From: Sulfurovum sp.
Lineage (GTDB): Bacteria; Campylobacterota; Campylobacteria; Campylobacterales; Sulfurovaceae
NCBI GenBank assembly: GCA_026982075.1
Contig: JALSHU010000011.1
Span: forward strand, 1 to 33,445
DNA: 33,445 nucleotides
Direction: 5' to 3'
Part shown: positions 24,589-33,433 of the stretch, piece after piece
Position numbering within the stretch: the first letter of the stretch is position 1
Layout of the letters: each line of letters starts with the position of its first letter
The notes under the pieces: model-generated
The model's input: only the letters and a program-made list of their open reading frames with translations
Told to the model about the DNA's origin: nothing
Database searches by the model: none
Program-made: the position numbers and the translations under genes

Positions 24589-25782
24589 ATGAAAACATTA
24601 AAAGATTTAGAAATAGACGGTAAAAGAGTATTTATACGATGTGACTTTAATGTCCCTAAAGATGAGTTTGGAAATATCACAGATGATAGACGTATTCGTT
24701 CTGCTTTACAAACAATACGCTACTGTATAGACAGAGACTGTAAAATCATACTGGCTTCACACTATGAAAGACCAGAACCAGGCAAATATGAAGAAAGATT
24801 TTCTTTGGTGCCTGTGGCTAAAAGATTACACTCTTTGCTTAAGATCAAACGAGATATTTTTATGGCAGATGATGTCGTGGGTCCAGATGCGCAAGAAAAA
24901 GCAGCTAAATTGGAAGCAGGGGATGTGTTGCTTTTAGAAAATCTTCGTTATGAGGCAGGAGAAACAAGCAATGATAAAATTTTTGCAAAAAAGCTAGCTG
25001 ATTTTGCAGATATTTATGTCAATGATGCTTTTGGGGCATGCCACAGAAAACATGCCTCTATCCATGCAATCACACAGTTTTTTGATTTAGAGCATAAAGC
25101 AGCAGGATTTTTGATGGGGAAAGAAGTCAATTTCTTTTCAAAAGTACTTGAAAACCCTGTCCGACCTTTTGTTGCTGTTGTGGGTGGGTCGAAAGTCTCT
25201 GGTAAGCTTCAAGCATTGACCAACCTAATCACAAAAGTGGATAAGGTCATTATTGGCGGGGGTATGGCATTTACCTTTTTAAAAGCACATGGTCACGAAG
25301 TGGGTAATTCTCTGGTAGAAGATGATTTACTCGAAGAAGCCAACAATATCATTTTAAAAGCAAAAAAACTGGGTGTGAAGTTTTATCTTCCTGTAGATGT
25401 GGTAGCTGCACAGGAGTTTTCAGAAAATACCACCGTCAAGTTTCTTCCTATTCAGGAGATACCTATAGGGTGGATGGGACTGGATATTGGTCCTGCATCA
25501 ACGAGACTTTTTCGTGAAGCCCTGAATGATGCACAGACTATCATATGGAATGGTCCTATGGGGGTGTATGAGATGGATAGATACTCTAAAGGAAGTATGG
25601 CAATGTCCAATAACATTGCACAAACCCATGCAACAACAATTGTAGGTGGAGGAGATACAGCAGATGTAGTGCAACGTGCTGGTGATGTAGATGAGATGAC
25701 CTTTATTAGTACAGGTGGTGGTGCCAGTCTAAAGCTTATCGAGGGTGCAGTGCTGCCTGGACTTGAAGCACTTGAAAATTAA
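24589..25782 (+). CDS. pgk: Phosphoglycerate kinase
   Basis: 397 residues, normal length. Transfers phosphate between 1,3-bisphosphoglycerate and ADP. Signature RCDFNVP at about 18-24 opens the substrate-binding N-lobe, and the nucleotide-binding C-lobe carries [13 protein letters not shown] and STGGGASL. The gene lies 12 bp after gapA and 14 bp before tpiA, and the three are surely co-transcribed. GGGAAGT precedes the start. Confidence 0.96.
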   Translation: MKTLKDLEIDGKRVFIRCDFNVPKDEFGNITDDRRIRSALQTIRYCIDRDCKIILASHYERPEPGKYEERFSLVPVAKRLHSLLKIKRDIFMADDVVGPDAQEKAAKLEAGDVLLLENLRYEAGETSNDKIFAKKLADFADIYVNDAFGACHRKHASIHAITQFFDLEHKAAGFLMGKEVNFFSKVLENPVRPFVAVVGGSKVSGKLQALTNLITKVDKVIIGGGMAFTFLKAHGHEVGNSLVEDDLLEEANNIILKAKKLGVKFYLPVDVVAAQEFSENTTVKFLPIQEIPIGWMGLDIGPASTRLFREALNDAQTIIWNGPMGVYEMDRYSKGSMAMSNNIAQTHATTIVGGGDTADVVQRAGDVDEMTFISTGGGASLKLIEGAVLPGLEALEN

Positions 25783-25796
25783 ACATAGGGATCAAG

Positions 25797-26489
25797 ATGA
25801 TTTATGCAGCAAATTTTAAAACAAACCACACGCGAAAAAGTACGCAATCGTATATACAAGCGTTAAACGAAAAATTAGGTGCTAAAAAGTCTGAGGATAA
25901 AGTATATATTTTTCCACCTATGACGGCATTAGATCTCTATGAAGGTGCGTTTACTGTCGGTACACAAAATGCATACCCTGCACACAATGGGGCTTTTACA
26001 GGAGAGATAGGTCTGGAACAGCTTGATGAATTTGATATTAAGACTATTCTTATAGGACACAGTGAAAGACGTGAAGTACTCAATGAAAGTCAAGATAAAG
26101 TATCGCAGAAGTTTTCTTTTTTTAAGACACAAAATTTTGAGATTATTTATTGTATAGGAGAACCTTTACATATTCGTGAACAAGGTTTTGAGTCGGTGAT
26201 GCACTATTTGCTTGCACAGTTAGATGGTATAGATATGCACTATGAAAAACTCATTGTTGCGTATGAGCCTATTTGGGCCATAGGTACAGGCCGTTCTGCA
26301 ACCACCGATGAAATACTCACAACGCATAGTGCCTTGAAAAAAGTAATGCATGATATACCTTTACTTTATGGTGGTTCAGTAAAACCTGCCAATATTAAAG
26401 AGATAACAGATATAAGTGGTGTAGATGGTGTATTAGTGGGAAGTGCATCTTTGGATGTAGAGAGTTTTTCTCAAATGGTGTTATCTTAA
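25797..26489 (+). CDS. tpiA: Triosephosphate isomerase
   Basis: 230 residues, somewhat shorter than the usual 250. Interconverts dihydroxyacetone phosphate and glyceraldehyde-3-phosphate. Catalytic residues are K8 (NFKTN), H88 (GHSERR) and E157 (YEPIWAIGTG). The phosphate-binding LYGGSVKP is present near the C-terminus. It closes the triose-phosphate cluster. The ribosome binding site is weak (AGGGATC). Confidence 0.95.
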   Translation: MIYAANFKTNHTRKSTQSYIQALNEKLGAKKSEDKVYIFPPMTALDLYEGAFTVGTQNAYPAHNGAFTGEIGLEQLDEFDIKTILIGHSERREVLNESQDKVSQKFSFFKTQNFEIIYCIGEPLHIREQGFESVMHYLLAQLDGIDMHYEKLIVAYEPIWAIGTGRSATTDEILTTHSALKKVMHDIPLLYGGSVKPANIKEITDISGVDGVLVGSASLDVESFSQMVLS

Positions 26490-26497
26490 ACCCTAGC

Positions 26498-26522
26498 TAA
26501 CCTCATGGGTATATTGAGGTTA
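26498..26522. terminator. Weak hairpin between convergent tpiA and nusA
   Basis: TAACCTCA and TGAGGTTA form an 8-bp stem with a 9-nt loop in the 45-bp gap. No U-run follows on either strand, so termination strength is doubtful. Confidence 0.4.
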
Positions 26523-26534
26523 ACCTACAGGATG

Positions 26535-27695
26535 CTATTTAAATAAATCTTCCAGTGCAGATGTATCTTTTGTTTTTGCGATTTCAGGTTCAGATGAGTC
26601 TACCTGTCTTTCTGCTATGCCTTCTACCTCATTGAGTTCTATTGTATATCCTGTAAGCATAGAGGCAAGACGAATGTTAATACCAGACTTTCCAATGGCT
26701 TTTGCTTTTTGATCACCAGTGATGTTAATCACGGCTTTTTTCTCAGTAGCATCTACTTTGATACTTTGTGTAATGGCAGGGCTTAATGCACGCGTGATAA
26801 ATACTTCAGGGATAGGTGAATACTCAATACAATCGATATTTTCATTGTTAAGCTCTTGGCTTACTGCATTGATACGTACACCTTTAACCCCTACAGCTGC
26901 ACCGATAGGGTCAATATTCATTTGCTCTGTTTTTAGAGCAATTTTGGCCCGTTCTCCTGGTATTCTTGCTGCGCCAACTATTTCCACTAGTCCATCAGCT
27001 ATCTCAGGCACTTCTGATGCCATAAGGGCTTCTAAAAATTTTGGAGAGGTACGTGTGAGTTCTAAAAAAAGTCCATATTGAGGATCAACACTGACATATC
27101 TTAACAGTGCTCGGATACTGTCACCACGTTTATAAGTCTCACCTTTGATACGGTTTCTGAGGCTCATGACACCTTTTAATTCACCTATTTCTACATAGGT
27201 GTTGTCATCTGCATCAACACGGTTGACAGTACCTAGCATGACTGAACCTACTTTTTCTCTATATTTTTCAAAAAGGTCTTGTTCTATACGTCTTTGTATA
27301 TGGTACTCTAGTTCTCTAAATAGGTTTGCAGAAGCTGTTCGTCCATGGTCTTCTAAAACAAATTCTTCTTTAAGCTGATCCCCAATTTCAAGTGATTCGT
27401 CAAACTCTTTGGCTTCAGATAGTGCCATAAATCCATCTGATTCTACTTTTTCTATATGGGGTTCTTTCCCTACTTCAACAAGCAGCTTTTCATCATCATC
27501 TGCTACCACAGTAATGACTTTATGTACAGAGTATGTTTTGGTGTCTTTATCGAGAGTTACTTCGAAGTTACTCGTAAAAGAAGTAAGTTTTTTAGCAGTT
27601 TTAACCAACGCCTCAGTAAATGCTTCTAGGGCATGTTCTTCTGAAATATTTTTTTCATGTGCAATGGCTTCTATAATGTCTAGTATCTTTTCCAT
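26535..27695 (-). CDS. nusA: Transcription termination/antitermination protein NusA
   Basis: 386 residues from the preferred start. NusA binds RNA polymerase and nascent RNA and affects pausing, termination and antitermination. Domains in order: N-terminal polymerase-binding domain (about 1-125), S1 domain starting near GSVMLGTVNRV (about 130-200), KH1 with GVKG and KH2 with GKSG. The C-terminal acidic repeats of E. coli NusA are absent, as in most non-gammaproteobacteria. An in-frame ATG lies six codons upstream at 27713, but AGGAAA at 27701-27706 sits five bases before the ATG at 27695 and decides the start. It is convergent with tpiA and transcribed away from the HP0268-like gene. Confidence 0.94.
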   Translation of the reverse strand: MEKILDIIEAIAHEKNISEEHALEAFTEALVKTAKKLTSFTSNFEVTLDKDTKTYSVHKVITVVADDDEKLLVEVGKEPHIEKVESDGFMALSEAKEFDESLEIGDQLKEEFVLEDHGRTASANLFRELEYHIQRRIEQDLFEKYREKVGSVMLGTVNRVDADDNTYVEIGELKGVMSLRNRIKGETYKRGDSIRALLRYVSVDPQYGLFLELTRTSPKFLEALMASEVPEIADGLVEIVGAARIPGERAKIALKTEQMNIDPIGAAVGVKGVRINAVSQELNNENIDCIEYSPIPEVFITRALSPAITQSIKVDATEKKAVINITGDQKAKAIGKSGINIRLASMLTGYTIELNEVEGIAERQVDSSEPEIAKTKDTSALEDLFK

Positions 27696-27806
27696 ATTAA
27701 TTTCCTGTCTCATAAGTTTTTTTGAACTATTTTTTCAATACGCCGCTACAAGAGGTAACATAACAGTGTTAAGGACATCTAGGAGGGGGTGTTTTTGAAG
27801 TTGAGT

Positions 27807-27812
27807 ATTATA
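27807..27812 (-). promoter_or_regulatory. Possible -10 box for nusA
   Basis: In minus orientation TATAAT lies about 112 bp upstream of the nusA start, with TTTTCA (27835-27830) 17 bp before it as a poor -35 box. This would give a leader of about 100 nt. Confidence 0.35.
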
Positions 27813-27833
27813 TCTAATCAAACCTTTACTGAA

Positions 27834-27879
27834 AATAAAGTATAATCTTCCATATATAATGGAATGAATAAAGTATAAT
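27834..27879 (+). promoter_or_regulatory. Repeated promoter-like elements upstream of the HP0268-like gene
   Basis: The 13-bp sequence AATAAAGTATAAT occurs twice, at 27834-27846 and 27867-27879, each with a consensus -10 box. Between them TTCCAT (27848-27853) and ATGGAA (27859-27864) form an inverted repeat around a third TATAAT (27855-27860). The second repeat ends 16 bp before the gene start. Tandem promoters with a central operator is one reading. Confidence 0.45.
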
Positions 27880-27895
27880 TAAAAGGTATCATAAA

Positions 27896-28135
27896 ATGAA
27901 ATTAAAACTTGCTAGAACAACACTTAAAGCAAAACCAAAAACAATAGAGTTGAAGAAAATTGAAGAGGAACTAGCAAATAAATCAATATTTTATTTTGAT
28001 AAAGACAATTCACATAAAGAACTAAAAGAACTCATCGAATATTTTGAAGAAAAAGGCTTTTCTGTCTATATGAGAGAAGTAAAATACGGTTTAGGTGAAA
28101 ATGAATATATTTACGAAGTGCATATTATTGCATAA
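27896..28135 (+). CDS. HP0268-family small protein (probable nuclease)
   Basis: 79 residues. The opening MKLKLARTT, the SIFYFDKDNSHKELK segment and the ending YEVHII closely match my recollection of H. pylori HP0268, an 80-residue protein reported to have DNA-nicking and RNase activity. As in Helicobacter, it sits next to miaB. Predicted fold is a small alpha/beta domain; the first 30 residues are basic and the middle helix (LKELIEYFEEKG) is acidic and amphipathic. Nuclease activity in this organism is inferred only. It is the first gene of a four-gene plus-strand group with miaB 19 bp downstream. Confidence 0.75.
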   Translation: MKLKLARTTLKAKPKTIELKKIEEELANKSIFYFDKDNSHKELKELIEYFEEKGFSVYMREVKYGLGENEYIYEVHIIA

Positions 28136-28154
28136 ACGTGTGGAAGAAAGATAA

Positions 28155-29453
28155 TTGACAAAAAAACTATTTATAGAGACACTCGGATGTGCGATGAATG
28201 TTCGTGATAGTGAACATATGATTGCAGAACTTAACCAAAAAGAGCCATACGAACTTACACAAAACCTTTCCGAAGCTGACCTTATCATCATTAATACATG
28301 TTCTGTGAGAGAGAAGCCTGTGGCAAAACTTTTTTCAGAAATAGGTGTATTTAATAAACACAAAAAAGAAGGTGCCAAAATAGGTGTCGCTGGATGTACC
28401 GCATCACACCTTGGAAAAGAGATCATCAAACGTGCACCTGCGGTTGATTTTGTTTTGGGGGCTAGAAATGTTTCCAAAATCAAAGAAGTGGTAGATAAAA
28501 AACATGCTGTTGAAGTAAGTACAGATTTTGATGAGAGTACCTATGCCTTTGGTGAATACCGTTCTAATCCATTTAAAGCGATGGTCAATATCTCGATAGG
28601 ATGTGACAAATCATGTACGTTTTGTATCGTACCTGCAACACGTGGAGAAGAGATATCTATCCCTTCAAATCTTATCGTTCAAGAGATAACAAAAGCAGTG
28701 GCAACAGGGGCGAAAGAAGTGATGCTTTTGGGTCAGAATGTAAACAATTACGGCAGACGTTTTGGTACTTCTGAAGAAGTGTGTGATTTTACACAACTAC
28801 TACAAAAAATCTCCAAGATAGAAGGTCTAGAACGTATACGTTTTACTTCTCCACATCCCCTACATATGGATAATGCTTTTTTAGAAGAGTTTTCCTCAAA
28901 TCCTAAAATATGCAAACAAATTCATGTACCCTTACAAAGTGGCTCAACTTCGCTTCTTAAGGAGATGAAAAGAGGGTATAGCAAAGAGAATTTCCTTAAC
29001 CGATGTGAGAAGATTCGTACACTGTGTCCAGAAGCCACGATATCTACAGATGTTATTGTAGGGTTTCCCGGTGAGAGTGATGCGGATTTTGAAGATACGA
29101 TGGAGGTATTGGAAAAGGTACGTTTTGAGCAGATGTTCTCTTTTAAGTATTCTCCCAGACCTCATACCGAAGCAGCAGAGTTTGAAAACCAAATAGACAA
29201 TACTTTGGCAGGAGCACGTTTAACAAGGCTTCAGACAAGACATACAGAAATTTTAGATGAAATTATGGATGCGCAGATGGGACAGGTACATAAAGTCTAT
29301 TTTGATGAACTCAAACCCAATGGCAGGGTATCAGGCCGCAGTGATGATGGGAAACTCTTTTTTGTAGAAGGCAGTGAAGAGCTTTTGGGGCAAATAGTAG
29401 ATGTAAGAGTTGTGAAAACATCCAGAGGTGCATTAGACGGTGTACTTGTATAG
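28155..29453 (+). CDS. miaB: tRNA-2-methylthio-N6-dimethylallyladenosine synthase (MiaB)
   Basis: 432 residues. MiaB is a radical-SAM enzyme that adds a methylthio group to i6A37 made by MiaA. The N-terminal methylthiotransferase domain has cluster ligands C12, C49 and C81; the radical-SAM CxxxCxxC is C150, C154 and C157 (GCDKSCTFC). The C-terminal TRAM domain covers about the last 65 residues and binds tRNA. The start is TTG at 28155, chosen because GGAAGAAAG lies just upstream and the conserved LFIETLGC begins within five residues. Confidence 0.95.
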   Translation: MTKKLFIETLGCAMNVRDSEHMIAELNQKEPYELTQNLSEADLIIINTCSVREKPVAKLFSEIGVFNKHKKEGAKIGVAGCTASHLGKEIIKRAPAVDFVLGARNVSKIKEVVDKKHAVEVSTDFDESTYAFGEYRSNPFKAMVNISIGCDKSCTFCIVPATRGEEISIPSNLIVQEITKAVATGAKEVMLLGQNVNNYGRRFGTSEEVCDFTQLLQKISKIEGLERIRFTSPHPLHMDNAFLEEFSSNPKICKQIHVPLQSGSTSLLKEMKRGYSKENFLNRCEKIRTLCPEATISTDVIVGFPGESDADFEDTMEVLEKVRFEQMFSFKYSPRPHTEAAEFENQIDNTLAGARLTRLQTRHTEILDEIMDAQMGQVHKVYFDELKPNGRVSGRSDDGKLFFVEGSEELLGQIVDVRVVKTSRGALDGVLV

Positions 29454-29462
29454 CCACGGGTG

Positions 29463-30083
29463 ATGAAAAATATTTTACGTAAAGTAGGAGGCGTTGTCAT
29501 ACCCCCTTTGATTTATGTATGTATGCGTTTTGTGTGGTTTACGACGAAAAAAAAGTTTCATTTTATCACCCCTATAGGGGAAGAACAACATGTCTGTGTC
29601 TGTTGGCATGGAGAACTGTTTATGTCTCCCCAAGCTTATAGACATATACATAAAACACATCCCGCTTCAGCTATTATCTCACAACATTTTGATGGTGCAC
29701 TTATCGCCAAAACACTGTATCTATTAGGTATACGTCCTTTGAGAGGTTCAAGTAAAAAGGGAGCCAAAAAAGTACTTTTACAAGCGTTTAAAAGCATTAA
29801 AAGTGGGGAAGAAGTACTCATCACTCCTGATGGACCAAGAGGTCCTAGACACTCTATGAGTGATGGTGCCATAGGTATCGCTTTAAAAAGTAAACTGCCT
29901 ATTTTTGTGATGAACTTTAGAGCTGAAAACTTTTGGCAGCTTAGTTCATGGGACAAGTTTGTGATACCTAAACCTTTTAGCAGGGTGGACTTTTATATTC
30001 AAAGTATTTCTTTTGAAGGGTTGGATTTGGATGAAGCCAAAGCCTATCTTCGTGAGAAAATGTTAGAACACACGATAGGATAA
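29463..30083 (+). CDS. DUF374 lysophospholipid-acyltransferase-like protein
   Basis: 206 residues from the ATG at 29463; an adjacent in-frame GTG at 29460 would add one. The family (DUF374) is related to lipid A and phospholipid acyltransferases. An N-terminal hydrophobic stretch (about 10-27) anchors it to the membrane. CWHGE at about 47-51 replaces the HxxxxD motif of classic acyltransferases, and ITPDGPRGPR at about 120-129 is the family's best-conserved block. The acceptor lipid is unknown. It follows miaB by nine bases, an order also recalled in Helicobacter. Confidence 0.85.
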   Translation: MKNILRKVGGVVIPPLIYVCMRFVWFTTKKKFHFITPIGEEQHVCVCWHGELFMSPQAYRHIHKTHPASAIISQHFDGALIAKTLYLLGIRPLRGSSKKGAKKVLLQAFKSIKSGEEVLITPDGPRGPRHSMSDGAIGIALKSKLPIFVMNFRAENFWQLSSWDKFVIPKPFSRVDFYIQSISFEGLDLDEAKAYLREKMLEHTIG

Positions 30084-30086
30084 AAG

Positions 30087-30920
30087 ATGCAAAAGAAACT
30101 GTTTGATTTTTCAGAAGCATTTCTTGACTATCTTTTTGATGTGAGGGGCTATTCGGAACAGTCTATCATCACTTATGAAATAGCACTGCGGCAAATGAGG
30201 GAAGCGAGCCATTTTTATGAAGAAGATACCTTGTGGGTTCTGGACATTACCCCTTTTCGTTTCAGTATTGTGAAAAACCATAAAAAGACCATTGTGAAAA
30301 AACTCTCTGCGGTACGTTCTTTTGTAAAGTATCTAGAGGATCAGTGTCATCTTCAGATAAAACTTCTTGGAGATGAGTCTATTAAAGTACCACAAAGTCT
30401 GCCTAAACCTTTAGAAGAGACATATATCACTGAAGTGTTGGAGAATGCTAATATAGAAGAGAGATTATTGGTATCAATGCTTTATGGACTGGGGTTACGT
30501 ATTTCAGAGTTGAGTCATCTGAGACTTGTGGATATCAAGGGGAGCTGGATACAGATACATGGGAAAGGTAATAAGATGAGAGAGTTGCCATTGCTTGATG
30601 GACTACAGCATCTTGTTACATCTTACATAAAAGAGAAACATCCTAAAAAATATCTTTTTGAAAAAGGAAATGCCCCGATGAATACCGCACAACTTCGGTA
30701 CATTATGAGCAAGCTTTTTAAAGCAGTAGGTATCAAAGCCACGCCTCATCAGTTACGGCACTCTTTTGCCACCCATTTGCTTAACAACGGTGCTCGTATA
30801 GCAGATGTTTCTGAACTCTTGGGGCATGAGACGATGGCGACAACACAAGTCTATACGAAGTTGGGTTCTGTGAAAAAAATGCAAGAGTATATGAAAGCGC
30901 ATCCTTTGGCTAAAAAGTAA
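30087..30920 (+). CDS. Tyrosine recombinase of the XerC/XerD type
   Basis: 277 residues. All catalytic residues are visible: R138 (GLRISEL), K160 (HGKGNK), H221 and R224 (HQLRHSFATH), H247 (LLGHET) and the nucleophile Y256 (TQVYTKL). Residues about 8-90 are the SAM-like DNA-binding domain. The usual role is resolving chromosome dimers at a dif site. Campylobacterota normally use XerH, which I recall as about 350 residues, so this shorter protein could be a second Xer-like enzyme or a lineage-specific form. No phage or integron context is present. Its last 11 bases overlap the convergent tilS. Confidence 0.88.
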   Translation: MQKKLFDFSEAFLDYLFDVRGYSEQSIITYEIALRQMREASHFYEEDTLWVLDITPFRFSIVKNHKKTIVKKLSAVRSFVKYLEDQCHLQIKLLGDESIKVPQSLPKPLEETYITEVLENANIEERLLVSMLYGLGLRISELSHLRLVDIKGSWIQIHGKGNKMRELPLLDGLQHLVTSYIKEKHPKKYLFEKGNAPMNTAQLRYIMSKLFKAVGIKATPHQLRHSFATHLLNNGARIADVSELLGHETMATTQVYTKLGSVKKMQEYMKAHPLAKK

Positions 30921-31875
30921 TGTTTTCTTGAAAGTAGTATGCACGTACCTTGGCAGGAATTTTGTTGATACGACATTTTTCTTTGAAGGTCTTAGGCATG
31001 TCTGTGTGGATATAGGGTGCAATATACAGGAGGTTATCTTGCAGTGCTACTGCCCATTTTCCCCCGATAACCAATGAGGGTTCTTTGTCGATTTCCCGAC
31101 GTTGTGATGCAGAGAGAAGGTATCCTAGTTTTTTGAGTGTAGTATCTGCAGCCCTTACTTTACTATGCATATCATGAAGCTTTACAATGTGCAGTGATTT
31201 ATATGCGTAGAGAATTTCAAACCCACTTTGAAGGGATGCTTTGTCTGCTCTTAAATAGTCAAAACTACGTTTGATACCTTCCTTATATTCATGAAGCAGG
31301 GCGTTTGAGAACTGTTTTCTGAATTGATTACGTTCATGTTTTTCATCAAAGTTGCTTTCATCTATGAAGTAAGGGTGTGAATGTATGTGCAGGTAGTCAA
31401 GTAACTCATCCTTACTGTAGGAAAGCAGAGGTCGGATGAGGCTATAGTTTTCTTTTTGTATGATTGGTTCGAGTCCTAAGAGTTCTGAGAGTCCTGCACC
31501 TTTACTTAGACGCATAAGCAGCCACTCAAGTTGGTCGTTTAGCTGATGTGCTGTAAGGATATTATCATAACCCTCTATGGTAACCAAAGAGTCAAAAAAC
31601 CCATAGCGAAAGTCTCTTGCACGTTTCTCAAAATGTGTGTCAAATTTGGGTGCTGTGATGCTGTGACAAAAAAGTTTATGTTTTTTTGCAAGTGCCTTGG
31701 CATGAATGACTTCTTCTTTACTTTGTGCTCTTATACCGTAGTCTACTATGGCTATGTCAAACTTGATATTATTTTCTAGAAGTAGAAAAAAAAGCGCAGA
31801 AGAGTCTATGCCTGCGGAGAAGGCTAAGAGGTTTTTTTTATTTTTAAGATTTTCTGTATCGAGTGTTGGCATCAT
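30910..31875 (-). CDS. tilS: tRNA(Ile)-lysidine synthase
   Basis: 321 residues. TilS attaches lysine to C34 of tRNA-Ile(CAU) so that it reads AUA codons. The PP-loop ATP-pyrophosphatase motif is SAGIDSS at 20-26, and ILTAHQLNDQLEWLLMRLSKG at about 106-126 matches the family's second signature. The protein is of the shorter TilS type with a small C-terminal region. Two ATGs are in tandem at 31875 and 31872; the AGAGG site is better spaced for the second. It overlaps the recombinase gene tail to tail by 11 bp. Confidence 0.93.
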   Translation of the reverse strand: MMPTLDTENLKNKKNLLAFSAGIDSSALFFLLLENNIKFDIAIVDYGIRAQSKEEVIHAKALAKKHKLFCHSITAPKFDTHFEKRARDFRYGFFDSLVTIEGYDNILTAHQLNDQLEWLLMRLSKGAGLSELLGLEPIIQKENYSLIRPLLSYSKDELLDYLHIHSHPYFIDESNFDEKHERNQFRKQFSNALLHEYKEGIKRSFDYLRADKASLQSGFEILYAYKSLHIVKLHDMHSKVRAADTTLKKLGYLLSASQRREIDKEPSLVIGGKWAVALQDNLLYIAPYIHTDMPKTFKEKCRINKIPAKVRAYYFQENITF

Positions 31876-31974
31876 TACCTCTATTTTTAAATTGTGGTGC
31901 GAGTACGCTGCTTACTTTTTTAAACCCAAGCAAAAGTCGTCGGTGTTTATAGCGACAGAGTACACTTTGGATGA

Positions 31975-33291
31975 TTAGTTGGGTTTGATTAATGTTGCCA
32001 ACAGTTGTGTGCCTGCAAGTTCGGTGATTTTGGCTTCATAGGTTTTTCCATATTCTACAGATAAATCTGAAGTATCATTGATGAGCACTTCTCCATCGAT
32101 ATCTACAGCCCATCTAAGAGGTCTTGCGGAGAGTAGGTACTCGTGTTCATCACTTTCGCCATCGATGACTACTGTGATGGTTTGTCCTATCATGGATTTG
32201 AGAGAGTTTTTGGTACATTCTTCAGCTATTTCACCCAAGATAGTGGCACGTTTTTCTATAATGTCTTGAGGGATTTGTTCCAGTGTATAGGCAGAAGTGG
32301 TCTCTTCATTTGAGTAATGGAAGGTGTTAAACCTGTCAAATTCAAATACTTTCATAAAGTCACAAAGTTTTTCAAAACTCATCTCCCCTTCACCAGGATG
32401 CCCAGCGATGAGTGATGTACGTAAAAATGCATCAGGTTTTGACTTCATGTATGCCAAGAGTTCAATGGTCTTTTTTTCTCCAAAGCCACGTTTCATCGTT
32501 TTTAACATAGGGTTGTCTATGTGTTGGATAGGCATATCATAGTAGGTTTGAAATACGTTTGAGTCTGCAATGGCGTCGATGAGCGCAAAGGTAGTGGTGC
32601 TTGGGTAGAGGTAGAGTATACGTGCAGACTTCACGCCATGTACAGACTCTACACCTTTGATAAGTTCTATGAGTCCATCTGCTAGTTTCATATCTCTTCC
32701 ATAGCTTGAAGAGTCTTGTGAGATGAAAGAGAAATCATAAAACCCCTCTTTGACCAACATCTCTACTTCTTTGATGATGGAGGAGAGTGAGCGGGAGTGC
32801 AACTTTCCTTTAAAAGAAGGAATGGCACAAAAAGAACAGACTTGGTTGCACCCTTCTGCTATCTTGATGTAGGCATGGTAGTTTGAACCGGTAATCACTC
32901 TGCCTGAGTTCTCTGTGGCTAAGTAGACTTCAGGTGAGAAGGTGCTTTGTTTGGAGGCGATAAGTGCGTCTATCTTCTCATAGTCTCCCACACCTGTAAA
33001 GATGTCAATTTCTGGCATATCGGCTTGTAACTCTTCGCGGTAGCGTTCTGTAAGACAGCCAGACATGACGAGAATGGAGTTTTCTTTGCGTGTCTCATGC
33101 AGGCTAAGCACTGTGTTGATACTCTCTTCTTTGGCAGCATCGATGAACCCACAGGTGTTGACTATGATAACATCAGCACTGCTGGCGTCATCACTTATCT
33201 CATATTCTTTGAGGCGTCCCAGCATGACTTCGCTGTCGACCAGGTTTTTGGTACAGCCGAGGCTTACGAGGTGTAGTTTTTTGTTTGACAT
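31975..33291 (-). CDS. rimO: Ribosomal protein S12 methylthiotransferase (RimO)
   Basis: 438 residues. RimO is a radical-SAM enzyme that methylthiolates an aspartate of ribosomal protein S12. N-terminal domain ligands are C13 (SLGCTKN), C47 (NTCGFI) and C79 (SGCLTER); the radical-SAM motif is C148, C152 and C155 (GCNQVCSFC), followed by IPSFKGKLHSRS, which separates RimO from MiaB. A C-terminal TRAM domain ends the protein. It is upstream of tilS on the minus strand with a 99-bp gap. An extended -10 promoter lies about 45 bp before the start. Confidence 0.95.
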   Translation of the reverse strand: MSNKKLHLVSLGCTKNLVDSEVMLGRLKEYEISDDASSADVIIVNTCGFIDAAKEESINTVLSLHETRKENSILVMSGCLTERYREELQADMPEIDIFTGVGDYEKIDALIASKQSTFSPEVYLATENSGRVITGSNYHAYIKIAEGCNQVCSFCAIPSFKGKLHSRSLSSIIKEVEMLVKEGFYDFSFISQDSSSYGRDMKLADGLIELIKGVESVHGVKSARILYLYPSTTTFALIDAIADSNVFQTYYDMPIQHIDNPMLKTMKRGFGEKKTIELLAYMKSKPDAFLRTSLIAGHPGEGEMSFEKLCDFMKVFEFDRFNTFHYSNEETTSAYTLEQIPQDIIEKRATILGEIAEECTKNSLKSMIGQTITVVIDGESDEHEYLLSARPLRWAVDIDGEVLINDTSDLSVEYGKTYEAKITELAGTQLLATLIKPN

Positions 33292-33335
33292 ATGTATTTC
33301 TTTAATAGTTGATTTAGTGTTTAAACTTTTTCAGC

Positions 33336-33341
33336 ATTATA
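33336..33341 (-). promoter_or_regulatory. Extended -10 promoter of rimO
   Basis: In minus orientation the sequence TTTTTGCTATAATG has a consensus TATAAT and the TGC of an extended -10. Upstream is T-rich with no -35 box, the usual Campylobacterota layout. Transcription would start about 40 bp before the rimO ATG. Confidence 0.55.
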
Positions 33342-33404
33342 GCAAAAAGTAAATGTAATGGTATAAAATTGAAAAAACATAAAAGTGTTGAAAAGTTAAA
33401 AAGA

Positions 33405-33433
33405 AGAGTGAGTCAGACCGAAGTCTGAACTCT
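33405..33433 (-). terminator. Terminator of a minus-strand gene beyond the right edge
   Basis: In minus orientation GTCTGAACTCT-type arms pair as AGAGT/ACTCT plus TCAGAC/GTCTGA, with a 3-nt bulge and a C(UUCG)G tetraloop, a very stable loop. TCTTTTTAACTTTTC follows. This is a classic intrinsic terminator for a gene lying to the right of the window. Confidence 0.65.

Noticed and set aside
27696-27713. Upstream in-frame ATG of nusA
   Set aside because: It would place the AGGAAA ribosome binding site inside the coding sequence; the ATG at 27695 has correct spacing and begins the conserved MEKILDII.
30087-30920. Phage or integrative-element integrase with attachment site
   Set aside because: The neighbours are housekeeping genes in tight spacing and no flanking direct repeats or tRNA-end duplication were seen.
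31876-31974. Gap between rimO and tilS, possible 17-codon minus-strand peptide starting with GTG
   Set aside because: Too short, no ribosome binding site and no strong hairpin or promoter; treated as a plain spacer.
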